NCBI RefSeq assembly: GCF_021165935.1 | Contig: NZ_CP088953.1 | Location: 3,760,501-3,824,500, forward strand | Direction of reading: 5' to 3' | Source of the DNA: Microbulbifer elongatus | GTDB taxonomy: Bacteria; Pseudomonadota; Gammaproteobacteria; Pseudomonadales; Cellvibrionaceae | Length of the DNA stretch: 64,000 nucleotides | Translations under genes and position numbers: made by a program | In this document: in pieces, positions 8,453-17,196 of the stretch | Layout of the letters: each line of letters begins with the position of its first letter | How positions within the stretch are numbered: the first letter of the stretch is position 1 | The notes under the pieces: model-generated | The model's input: only the letters and a program-made list of their open reading frames with translations | Told to the model about the DNA's origin: nothing | Databases searched by the model: none

Positions 8453-9919
8453 TTATGCCGAATCACATCGCGAAGTGCCCGCTCCGGGAACGACTACACA
8501 TTCTGCCAGCCCCTCCTGCTCGATCTTCGCTTTCAACACAGCCTTCGCCCGATCATCACCGTGAACAACCCGCACCCGCTGCGGACGCTTTTTCATTTTG
8601 CGGATAAAATCCAACAGGTCATCCATATCCGCATGGGCGGAATAGCCGCTGATCGTGTCCACTCCCGCTGCGATCTGGTAACGCTGCCCATCGAGATCCA
8701 CATATCCATTATCGGGACCATACGCCTGAATATCACGACCAGGTGTGCCCCGCGCCTGGTAGCCCACAAACAGAATATTGTGGCGCTTTTCTTCCAGCAT
8801 CGCCTTCAGATAATTCACTACCCGACCGCCGCTGCACATACCGCTGGCCGCAATGACAATCGCCGGGCGCCGGCTATTGGCGAGTTCTGCCACCACTTTG
8901 CGGTGGGCACCGTGCTCGTCCACGGTAATCAACTGCTCAAAACTCAAGGGGTGGCGGCCACGGCTGAGCAATTGGCGCGCTTCCGCATCCCAGAACGGCC
9001 GCAGCCGCCGGTACACTTCGGTAAACCGGCTGGCCAGAGGGGAATCCACAATGACCGGCAGATCCCGCCACGGGTTCTGCCCGCGCTGACGCCCGGCCTG
9101 CGTGTGAAAAATGCCCTCCAGCTCGTACAGTAATTCCTGAGTACGCCCGATACTGAATGCGGGGATCAAAACACTGCCCCCATCTTCCAGGGCAGATTCC
9201 ACAGCCCGCTGCAGGGTACACACCCGCCCCGCGCGGTTCTGATGCAAACGGTCACCGTAGGTACTCTCGATCACCAGCTCATCACAACCCCAAGGCGCCG
9301 TTGGGGCATACAGTAACGGGGTATTGGGCGCCCCCAGATCACCAGAAAAAATAATACGGCGTTTGGGGCGAGAAAGTTCACACTCCACATAGGCAGAACC
9401 AAGAATATGACCGGCGCGCTGCAGCCGAATCTGGAGATTACCCTCCGAATCACTCGCCACCGCTTGCCAGCGGTTATAGGCCAGAGGGCGCAATTGCTTT
9501 CTGATATAGCCGAGAAACTGCTCGATCAGCGCCCGGTCCCGGGTAAAACCGATCTTTAGAGCATCTTCCAGCACCAGAGGCAACAGCTCCGCCGAAGGCT
9601 CGGAGCAATAGATTGGCCCGCGAAAACCCGCCGCGATCAGATAGGGAATCCGCCCCACGTGATCAATATGTACATGGGTAACCACCAGCGCCCGCACAGT
9701 GCCGATATCAAACTCAATATGCAGACTGTGCTGCCCCCGGCCGCCAGGTGACGTCTCTGCGCCCTGGAATAAACCGCAGTCTATCAGTACGGAATTGTGT
9801 GCATCGACAAACAGCTGATGACAGGACCCGGTTACACCGGTTACGGCACCGTGGTGGGTGAAATGGCCGGGGGAATTGAGGCTTGTGGACGACGTACAAG
9901 GCGTTGCGATTTCGGACAT
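8453..9919 (-). CDS. MBL-fold beta-CASP metallohydrolase (RNase/exonuclease-like)
   Basis: The 488-residue protein carries the metallo-beta-lactamase HxHxDH motif (THVHIDHVGRIPYL, about residue 82), then a metal-binding histidine in AGHILGSAYVE and an aspartate in IFSGDLGAPN. The beta-CASP insertion follows (VLIPAFSIGRTQELLYEL, IVIAASGMCSGGRVVNYLKAML), then an RMMBL C-terminus (GYSAHADMDDLLDFI...VVHGDDRAK). Family members of this YSH1/CPSF73-like group cleave RNA. I chose the ATG at 9919 with AAAAGGA upstream; the frame extends to 9955 without an SD. It lies between two glycosyltransferase genes on the same strand. Its role there is unknown. Confidence 0.88.
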   Translation of the reverse strand: MSEIATPCTSSTSLNSPGHFTHHGAVTGVTGSCHQLFVDAHNSVLIDCGLFQGAETSPGGRGQHSLHIEFDIGTVRALVVTHVHIDHVGRIPYLIAAGFRGPIYCSEPSAELLPLVLEDALKIGFTRDRALIEQFLGYIRKQLRPLAYNRWQAVASDSEGNLQIRLQRAGHILGSAYVECELSRPKRRIIFSGDLGAPNTPLLYAPTAPWGCDELVIESTYGDRLHQNRAGRVCTLQRAVESALEDGGSVLIPAFSIGRTQELLYELEGIFHTQAGRQRGQNPWRDLPVIVDSPLASRFTEVYRRLRPFWDAEARQLLSRGRHPLSFEQLITVDEHGAHRKVVAELANSRRPAIVIAASGMCSGGRVVNYLKAMLEEKRHNILFVGYQARGTPGRDIQAYGPDNGYVDLDGQRYQIAAGVDTISGYSAHADMDDLLDFIRKMKKRPQRVRVVHGDDRAKAVLKAKIEQEGLAECVVVPGAGTSRCDSA

Positions 9920-9979
9920 GGCCAAATCCTTTTGGTCATTACTTAGGAAATGCAAGCTTACCTGATAGAGGCCCGTGGA

Positions 9980-12226
9980 TCACGCCAGGGAGAAGTCTTC
10001 GTGAATCAGTGTTAGGTTTGGGTTGTACGCTGGATCGTTGTCCAGTTGCTCTCCCCATCGCTTGCGCATGTATTGCGCTTCACGCTGTGCGCGATTTCGC
10101 TTTGCATTCGTATTATCTGATCCCCGGGACACGGACTCATGGTGGTACAGCTCTGCCTGCGGGGTCCAAAGGTTCCTATAGCCAGCCTCTCTCACCTTCA
10201 AGCATAGATCGACGTCGTTAAATGCGATGGCAAGATCTTCTTCATTGAGACCACCAACTTCCTCAAAGACTGACTTTCGCAGTATCAAACATGCGCCAGT
10301 CACAGCAGAAAGATTCTGGACAAGGTGTAAGCGAGAGAAATAACCATAGTCATCGCGATGAAAATACTTGTGGGAATGACCTGCCACACCGCCTATACCT
10401 AAGATCACACCGCCGTGTTGGATAGTATCGTTGGGGTAATACAACTTAGCTCCGACGCAACCAATTTCGGGCCGACAGGCCTGACCTACCATCTCCCGTA
10501 GCCAGTCTGCGTTGATTGGTTCGATATCATTATTGATAAGCCCCAGGATCTCTCCCTTTGCTAGTCGCGCAGCAAAATTATTAATAGCAGAATAATTGAA
10601 CGGATAATTCCAGCGATGTATGGACACACGAGAGTCGTGACTGACAGCCTCCAGATAATGAAGGGTTTTAGCACAAGAGCTCTGGTTATCTAAAATCAAC
10701 AATTCGAAATTGGGATAATCCGTTCGGGAAAGGATTGCATCCACACAGGGCTGAAGAACATCGTAGCGATCTCTCGTCGGTACAATCAAACTAACCAGCG
10801 GTGCAGGCTCCGGGACAGACCAACGTACGCTATAAGTATTCGGAGTAGGGCCGGGTTCGACGCGAGCCGATAACCGCTCCCGCTGTAAGTAATCGGCTAC
10901 AGCACGTAGCCCGGACTTCATCGTGTAGGCTTTATTTGCCCCTGCCAATGCCGTTGACCCTTCGGCCGCCCTCCAGTGATAAAGCACTTCGGGTATATGT
11001 ACTACCGTTTCCTCACTAAGCTGAGGTAGGCATCGAAGCAGAAGATCATGATCTTGACTACCCTCAACCCCTACTCGAAACCCACCGACCTCTCGAATCA
11101 TCTCCGTTTTCAGCACCATAAGGTGGCAGATATAGTTCTGTGATAGCAATAGGTCTGGATTCCAAGCGGGCTTAAAATGTGGTTCAAACCGCACACCTAG
11201 AGCATCAATCTTGTCCTCGTCAGAATACAGTAAGCTTACCCTTGGAGATTTATCTATCGCTTCGACCACTCTGGCTAACGCGTGGGGTGCTAACACATCA
11301 TCATGATCTAAGAGTGCAACATAATCTCCAACTACCATCTCCAATGCGCTGTTACTTGCCGCACAAATATGTCCGTTCTCCTGACGAAACAGCACTTTAA
11401 TCCGGTCATCACACGACGCAAAGTAACGTAAACTTTGTACCACCTCTGGATTGGTGGATCTATCATCGGCAATGCACAACTCCCATTTTCTATACGATTG
11501 ATTTAAAACAGAATCAACACATTCCCGAAGTAATTTTGGATCAGTATTATATACAGGCAGCAATACAGAAATGAGAGGGCCATCTTCACACACGGCTGGA
11601 GCACCATGCGCAAGAGAAGACTCCACTTCCGAAATCCAGTCTCGATACATTCTCTCCTGTTTATTACGGACAAACGTTTCCCCGTAACGATCTAGTGCAA
11701 AATCAAGCCAACCTTGCTCACGTTCTTCACAATCACGCTTGATATCGTGGGCGACTTGGGATTTCGACCGTCCGCGGTACCGGATATGCATATTTGCAAT
11801 TCGTTGAACCAATCGATTCTTTGCAAAAGATTCACTTAGCCAAACAATTTGGAAATGACTGATTGAAAATAATCCGGGGCACTCAAGTGGATCAAATCGC
11901 ATCGAAGATACCGCCCTGCGGAAATAGACAATGCGTTTGGAAAGCTTACCTGTACGCAGCGGCAAAGAATACTTCTCGATCTCGTTAAAGTCGTCACCAG
12001 TATCCACATATAAAGAGGCATCACTATCACTGAGCTCACAGTCCAGCTGCAGCTCGATCATATACCAGCCAGCCCTGAGCTTTCCGGGAGAGACTAAAAA
12101 CTGGGGATCCCCTCCCGTTGAACACCACTGATAACCTTCCGGGTTTTCTGGCGCGTGCAAATCATGGGCAGGCTGGAGGCGAGAAAGAAGGTCTTTACGG
12201 AAAATGGACTTAATTAATCTAATCAC
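9980..12226 (-). CDS. Large tandem GT2 glycosyltransferase, rhamnosyltransferase-like
   Basis: The 748-residue protein has three parts. An N-terminal region (about 1-210) of unclear class is rich in beta-strand-like sequence. A first GT2 domain runs from about 217 (LISVLLPVYNTDPKLLRECVDSVLNQSY...LLDHDDVL). A second GT2 domain starts at about 470 (PLVSLIVPTRDRYDVLQPCVDAIL...INNDIEPINADWL...FNDVDLCLKVREAGYRNLWTP). Such bifunctional GT2 enzymes commonly polymerise or elongate rhamnose-containing surface glycans, which fits the rml genes upstream; this assignment is inference. The start is a GTG at 12226 without a clear SD. Its base composition is AT-richer than kpsC or the rml genes. Confidence 0.85.
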   Translation of the reverse strand: MIRLIKSIFRKDLLSRLQPAHDLHAPENPEGYQWCSTGGDPQFLVSPGKLRAGWYMIELQLDCELSDSDASLYVDTGDDFNEIEKYSLPLRTGKLSKRIVYFRRAVSSMRFDPLECPGLFSISHFQIVWLSESFAKNRLVQRIANMHIRYRGRSKSQVAHDIKRDCEEREQGWLDFALDRYGETFVRNKQERMYRDWISEVESSLAHGAPAVCEDGPLISVLLPVYNTDPKLLRECVDSVLNQSYRKWELCIADDRSTNPEVVQSLRYFASCDDRIKVLFRQENGHICAASNSALEMVVGDYVALLDHDDVLAPHALARVVEAIDKSPRVSLLYSDEDKIDALGVRFEPHFKPAWNPDLLLSQNYICHLMVLKTEMIREVGGFRVGVEGSQDHDLLLRCLPQLSEETVVHIPEVLYHWRAAEGSTALAGANKAYTMKSGLRAVADYLQRERLSARVEPGPTPNTYSVRWSVPEPAPLVSLIVPTRDRYDVLQPCVDAILSRTDYPNFELLILDNQSSCAKTLHYLEAVSHDSRVSIHRWNYPFNYSAINNFAARLAKGEILGLINNDIEPINADWLREMVGQACRPEIGCVGAKLYYPNDTIQHGGVILGIGGVAGHSHKYFHRDDYGYFSRLHLVQNLSAVTGACLILRKSVFEEVGGLNEEDLAIAFNDVDLCLKVREAGYRNLWTPQAELYHHESVSRGSDNTNAKRNRAQREAQYMRKRWGEQLDNDPAYNPNLTLIHEDFSLA

Positions 12227-12255
12227 AAGGTTCGGCTTAATAAAATTCTAACAAA

Positions 12256-13209
12256 TCACGATTTCGGGAGTAGCCGCGGAGACTGCACTAACGGCTGCCC
12301 CGTTTCAGCCACCAAACACTCGATGCTACTTCCGGGGCGATACCCTGAAACATCAAATGTAAAACCAACAAACCCCCCGCGCTTGACCCCTTTCTCCCTA
12401 AGCCCGGGGCGATCCTCATTCGCAATGGCCTCACCAACAACCTTACCGTCAATCTTGATATGTAGAGCGACCGGTTCATCTCCTTCATCGGCCACAGCCC
12501 AACCACCTAGACGACCATCTTTTGGCTTCATCACCACTCCTGCCACAAAGCTGCCCATTCCTGAAAGTGTTTTGCGCCATTCGAACTGCTCCCGTGCCAA
12601 CCCATAAAAGTGCAGCTCGGCAGCGTTCAACTTGCGCAGCTCCATTTCTTGCTCTTCAGTGATTTCATATGGGTCAGCATAGGAATCACGACTTAGATTC
12701 TCGGTGAGCTCGGGGATTGCCAAATTAAACTTTCTATTCAGGAGGTTTAGCGATTGCTCATACTGATCCGTAAAACCGATAAAACCTAACCCCACCCAAG
12801 GCAAATTCCCTAAAATACGGAACTGACGATTGATATTCTGCTTAGCACGGTAAAACTCCTCAAACGTCCCTTCAAACCCATTATTGCGAACAAAGTGTGT
12901 GTACTCAGAAACCGTTCGCTGAAGTGGGTTCCGGAGAAACGTTACCATTCTCTGAACACCAAATACGGAGACATAACGTGCAGCGTGAAAATGCCCCGCC
13001 AACAATTGATAGCCTTCTCTCTCGAAAGCTTTTCGAAACATCCAGTTGTCAGGCGAAAGGTTCATCCACTGACGAACGATACCACTAGTTTCCGCGGCCT
13101 CTGCGCCGTAATCACGACAAACACGCCCGGAACCAAAGAAAGCATCCGCACCTGACCGAAAACTGGTTCCGGCGGTCTTTGGCACGTGAATAAATACAAT
13201 AGGATCCAC
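12256..13209 (-). CDS. Sulfotransferase (Sulfotransfer_2-like)
   Basis: The 317-residue protein begins PIVFIHVPKTAGTSFRSGAD, the 5'-phosphosulfate-binding loop of PAPS-dependent carbohydrate sulfotransferases. The 3'-phosphate-binding strand follows near residue 90 (MVTFLRNPLQRTVSEYTHF). It should transfer sulfate from PAPS to a sugar hydroxyl, most simply of the capsule repeat encoded around it. A C-terminal extension (about 220-317; GRLGGWAVADEGDEP...GFTFDVSGYRPGSSIECL) resembles a small beta-sandwich and may bind glycan (inference). The start is a GTG at 13209 with GAGAGGG about ten bases upstream. Confidence 0.82.
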   Translation of the reverse strand: MDPIVFIHVPKTAGTSFRSGADAFFGSGRVCRDYGAEAAETSGIVRQWMNLSPDNWMFRKAFEREGYQLLAGHFHAARYVSVFGVQRMVTFLRNPLQRTVSEYTHFVRNNGFEGTFEEFYRAKQNINRQFRILGNLPWVGLGFIGFTDQYEQSLNLLNRKFNLAIPELTENLSRDSYADPYEITEEQEMELRKLNAAELHFYGLAREQFEWRKTLSGMGSFVAGVVMKPKDGRLGGWAVADEGDEPVALHIKIDGKVVGEAIANEDRPGLREKGVKRGGFVGFTFDVSGYRPGSSIECLVAETGQPLVQSPRLLPKS

Positions 13210-13458
13210 TACAGAAAGCGCCCTCTCAGAAAAAAACTTGAATTACCGGCAACGGCAATCTTTCTAAAAATCACCAAAAATAAAAACTAAATCACACCGA
13301 ACATTCCGCACATAGACCGTCAACTTGAAACCAACAATATGCGTCACCGCGGTACGCCTAATAGCTTCACGCGCTCTAGTGACTGGGGCGGCCCCGTTTT
13401 GCCTACAGCCTTCAATCTAAGGGACAAAAGGGGCACAACCATCACTGTAATCCTTAAA

Positions 13459-14544
13459 TCAGGAAACAGGCTCTTTCAACTCGCCAAGTTCGACCGAATC
13501 AACTTGGGGTTCAACATTCTCGAACTCAGAAACGCGACTCGATAGCTCTGCTATTTGAGACTGCTGCCTGACGATCATCTGAAGCGCAAATCCGAGCAAC
13601 TTTTCGGGGTCGACATTCACGACGCGCGGTTCAATTGGAGTATTGTCTAGCTCTGGCTGCCCACAAGCTTTGAGTAGCGCATTAGTCGAATCAATATCAT
13701 CTGATGCCTCTTCGACTACAGATCTCAGGTCGTCGGCAGTCGGCATATATGAACTCAACCACTCCCCCGGTCCTCTCGTCAGATCGATAGAATCCAGCTT
13801 AAATACCCGGTCAAACTCACGAACAGCTACCTTCTTACGCTTCGCGCTATTGAATAATGCTCTAAGATATAGCTCTTCATCTGAAAGCCTCTCATTAACA
13901 CGAATGGACGGTAGTGAAAACGGGATTCTGGCCTCCAATTGGAAGCTTGCAACTACGTTCTCGACTTCATCAAAATTAACAACCTTGAAATCACCACGGA
14001 ATGTGTCACTCCATGTCTTCAGTGAACTATAAAATGAAACAGGGGACCTTTTGATATAGTCCGAGAATCCGCGTAATGGCCCCAAGTAACTTTTATGTTT
14101 TAAGCCCCACTGCCCATAAGCTGATTCGGCCCAGGAGTCGTATTTCCGAACATAAGACAGCACTTTAAGGTTCACACCGACCTGTTTAAGCTTCACAAGT
14201 ACTGGAAGAATGTTCTCATGCCTCTTCAACAGAAACTCACTACTCCAAATCGCCATGTTAAGGCCAGCCTCGATACTGGACTCTATTGACGACAGCAAAA
14301 CATCTTCTAGCTCACGGTGCGCATCCACCGGATCCAAAGCCAAGAAAGGCTTTGTACCGCTTGCCTTCTGCCAATCATATTTTTTCTCAGGGGCAAACTC
14401 CAGCATAAGCCCCCAGTAATCGATCTTCGCACCGGCCAATTCAGCACGGGCCTCCTTAAGAGACTTTTGAATTGATGATGTTCCGGTTTTTCCGGCACCA
14501 ATATGGACTAGCAATGTAAAATTTGAAAAATCAGCATTCTGCAC
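13459..14544 (-). CDS. Sulfotransferase-like P-loop protein
   Basis: The 361-residue protein opens with the PAPS/phosphate loop LLVHIGAGKTGTSSIQKSL and has an arginine-containing strand near residue 130 (LKVLSYVRKYDSWAESAYGQW) in the position of the 3'-phosphate site. The family occurs in marine and alphaproteobacterial surface-glycan loci; biochemical data are scarce, so sulfate transfer to the capsule is inference. The start is a GTG at 14544 with AGGGGA eight bases upstream. The C-terminus ends in a glutamate-rich, coiled-coil-like tail. It is paralogous to the next gene (14703-15908). The 249-bp gap on its 3' side contains no gene I can support. Confidence 0.72.
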   Translation of the reverse strand: MQNADFSNFTLLVHIGAGKTGTSSIQKSLKEARAELAGAKIDYWGLMLEFAPEKKYDWQKASGTKPFLALDPVDAHRELEDVLLSSIESSIEAGLNMAIWSSEFLLKRHENILPVLVKLKQVGVNLKVLSYVRKYDSWAESAYGQWGLKHKSYLGPLRGFSDYIKRSPVSFYSSLKTWSDTFRGDFKVVNFDEVENVVASFQLEARIPFSLPSIRVNERLSDEELYLRALFNSAKRKKVAVREFDRVFKLDSIDLTRGPGEWLSSYMPTADDLRSVVEEASDDIDSTNALLKACGQPELDNTPIEPRVVNVDPEKLLGFALQMIVRQQSQIAELSSRVSEFENVEPQVDSVELGELKEPVS

Positions 14545-14702
14545 AGTTAAAATCCCCTGATGATGTTAACGCTCGGATCGCCAGAAACCACTAGAACCAC
14601 ATGGCGCCAAACTAAATATCGGCTCAACCTAAACAGGCAAACCACCTTGTAAAAAAGCACAAACTGGGCGCAACGAAAACGCACCAGCTCGACCGTCGTA
14701 AA

Positions 14703-15908
14703 TCAAGCCTTTGAAGCTTCTTTCAGCAACTTCTCGTAACTACGGAGCTTCTCCCTTATCTTCGGGCCTCGCGGCCTAAACATTGCTGCCAGCTTCATTA
14801 GTCGATAAGATTTTTCAACGTCTACTTCCTCCAATAAAATAGCGGCATCTCTAAGGTCATCGACAAAAGGAGAGGCCAAACCAGCACTTTTGGAGTTGAC
14901 TACCATACCTAAAACGCTATCAAGCAGCTCTACGTGCTCCTCCGAAAGCATTCGATTTTCGTCACTCGGTAGTGCACACTCGAAAACATTAGATTCCTGT
15001 GAAAAATATTCTTTTGATAGGCAAAGATTGAGCTCATCGAAACGTGCTTGAAGTGCAGAGTACTCCTCCGCACCTAGCGATAACCCCTTCCCGGGGCACT
15101 CACTCGCAACTAAGCGACCTAAACTAAGATTAAGCTTATTAATCCCTTTATTGGGAAGAAATCGCGGCAGATGCCTATTTATCAACTTAATGAGAACTTG
15201 ACCAAAATGATTTATGGATTCATTTTTTTTTGGAACATCAAAATCACACCGCTCCACGAGCGCCTCATTGATACTGAACGCAAAGTCTCTTAAGAGGTTA
15301 CCTTGATAAAACCAATCTTTTCTAAAAACTTTGGGGGTAACGGATCCGTCACCAAATATCTTATTCCAACGCTCGAGAAGAGATTTATAGTCGTAATATT
15401 CATTACTCGGCACACACTGCCGCTCTACAACATCGGAGAACTCAGCATCATTCCCACTTCGCAAAGTAGTTGAATACAAAGACAATGCAACATCTGCCTG
15501 AGGGCGGAGATACACCAAAATCTGCACCGAATCAAAGTACCCATCGAGTATATTTTTTAGCTTTTTCACTTCATCCTCATAAGTCAAACGAGAGTGAAAA
15601 TGCTCACTAGAACAGACTACTGTGTGGACATTGTTCGGGATTGTCTCTATCTCTTCCTTGAATTTTTTTAAAAACTCCTCCTCATAAGATTTCCGCTCAT
15701 CAGCCGACACCACCCCTTTTTCAATGAAAAAGTCATCGGTCTTATCAGCCCGCATACAAATAGAAGGCAGCGCGCGGTTATTCTTCTGGCCCGGCGACTG
15801 CAAAAAATAATAACCGTTCCCACCCAAAACCGATCTATTCTTAAAAAGAAATTCCTGGATTGATGTCGTGCCGGTCTTTTCAGTTCCAATATGGAGTAGG
15901 ATATTCAT
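14703..15908 (-). CDS. Sulfotransferase-like P-loop protein
   Basis: The 401-residue protein starts NILLHIGTEKTGTTSIQEFL, a clear PAPS-type P-loop, and contains VQILVYLRPQADVALSLYST near residue 130, matching the arginine-bearing 3'-phosphate strand. It resembles its downstream neighbour in order of motifs, which suggests an old duplication, and it belongs to the same predicted glycan-sulfation group. The start is the ATG at 15908 with no strong SD. Codon choice is AT-rich (many AAA, TTT and ATT codons), unlike the rml and kps genes on either side, consistent with acquisition as part of the serotype cassette. Actual sulfate transfer is unproven. Confidence 0.72.
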   Translation of the reverse strand: MNILLHIGTEKTGTTSIQEFLFKNRSVLGGNGYYFLQSPGQKNNRALPSICMRADKTDDFFIEKGVVSADERKSYEEEFLKKFKEEIETIPNNVHTVVCSSEHFHSRLTYEDEVKKLKNILDGYFDSVQILVYLRPQADVALSLYSTTLRSGNDAEFSDVVERQCVPSNEYYDYKSLLERWNKIFGDGSVTPKVFRKDWFYQGNLLRDFAFSINEALVERCDFDVPKKNESINHFGQVLIKLINRHLPRFLPNKGINKLNLSLGRLVASECPGKGLSLGAEEYSALQARFDELNLCLSKEYFSQESNVFECALPSDENRMLSEEHVELLDSVLGMVVNSKSAGLASPFVDDLRDAAILLEEVDVEKSYRLMKLAAMFRPRGPKIREKLRSYEKLLKEASKA

Positions 15909-15944
15909 ATCATTAGTTGCCCAAAATCGTAGAGCGGAGCAATA

Positions 15945-17195
15945 TTAGCTCCCAAAATAGACTTTCAAATGACTTTCTGCACACTCACGCACCGACATTG
16001 GCTTCGGCAATGTCGCAACAACGTCATTGTAGACAGATTCGTCCAGTACCATCTCACTCAGCTTCTTCGCCAATGAGATCCCGCTACGTGCCCTGAATAG
16101 CAAATCGAAATGTTCACTCTTTATTTTTTCTGCCATACCGCCAATATCACTACCGATGACCGGCCGACCATGATTAAAGGCCTCCTGAATTACCATCGGG
16201 GAGTTTTCCCACCACACAGAGGGTATAACAACCCAGTCAACTTGCTCCATTAACAACCCCATTTCATGGGAATCATAGGAGCCATGGAGTGTAACTAAGC
16301 CTTCAAGCTCATCCAGAAGACTATGAATTTTTCGTTGAAAATCAGAACTTTGCGACTCAAGATTGGCGCCATGGATATCCAAGTGAACTTTATCTTTCAA
16401 GCTCTCGGGGATAGCTTTAAAAGCCTCAAGAAGAACGTCCACTCCTTTAAAAGGATTAATCTGGCCAAAAAACGCAAAGCGACCACGAAGCTCTCCTTTT
16501 GCTAACGCTCTAGGTCCAGGCAAAGGCACGTTGGGCTGACCATTCTCAATCATGTGCATTCTCTCTGGAGAGATACCCCATGCGATATATCGCTCGATCA
16601 AAAAGTGACTTGGAGAGATAAACTGATCCACCAAATCAAAAATTGACTTAATATATTTTTCACGCAGGAAGAAATCAGATGGAGAACGGTCCGGAAAACA
16701 TTGCGCACAATCAGTGGGCGATGATTTATAGCAAAGTTTCATCTGTTTTCCGGGCTTCACCATCTGCCCATTGTTTGCGCAAATGGCAAGATATTCATGG
16801 AGAGTCAGAATAATACGAGCACCTGGAAGGGTGTTCTTCACCTCCCTGATTAGCTCCAAGCCCATATGTATATAGTGATGAAAGTGAACAACAGAAGGGC
16901 GATAGCGCTTCAATAAAGCTCGAAATTCCTGCCACACGTGCCTTTTGTTTCCAGACTGAAACAAAAAGAAATCCGACATATGTGTATGAAACAAGATCTC
17001 ACGCTCAGAATTTACTGTTGAGAAAGCCGATCCGCCATGAGAGGGACGGTTAGTCCTAGCCAAGAATACACTATCTACCCCCTGCAACTTATATTCTTTA
17101 AATAGATTGTAGGCAGCCACTTCGGCTCCGCCCTTGCTATGGTCTGGGTGACCATGAGAAATCACCAATATTTTTTGTTCTCTCACTAATTTCAC
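15945..17195 (-). CDS. GT4-family glycosyltransferase
   Basis: The 416-residue protein shows a GT-B layout. The N-terminal half has KILVISHGHPDHSKGGAEVAAYNL, a glycine-rich acceptor loop, and VVHFHHYIHMGLELI. The C-terminal half has FAFFGQINPFKGVDVLLEAF and the retaining E-x7-E region SVWWENSPMVIQEAFNHGRPVIGSDIGGMAEKI. It should transfer a hexose or deoxyhexose from a nucleotide donor to the capsule repeat at the cytoplasmic face. The start is a GTG at 17195, one base after the TAG stop of the upstream GT2 gene, so the two are almost certainly translationally coupled. AT-rich cassette composition. Confidence 0.88.
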   Translation of the reverse strand: MKLVREQKILVISHGHPDHSKGGAEVAAYNLFKEYKLQGVDSVFLARTNRPSHGGSAFSTVNSEREILFHTHMSDFFLFQSGNKRHVWQEFRALLKRYRPSVVHFHHYIHMGLELIREVKNTLPGARIILTLHEYLAICANNGQMVKPGKQMKLCYKSSPTDCAQCFPDRSPSDFFLREKYIKSIFDLVDQFISPSHFLIERYIAWGISPERMHMIENGQPNVPLPGPRALAKGELRGRFAFFGQINPFKGVDVLLEAFKAIPESLKDKVHLDIHGANLESQSSDFQRKIHSLLDELEGLVTLHGSYDSHEMGLLMEQVDWVVIPSVWWENSPMVIQEAFNHGRPVIGSDIGGMAEKIKSEHFDLLFRARSGISLAKKLSEMVLDESVYNDVVATLPKPMSVRECAESHLKVYFGS

Positions 17196-17196
17196 C

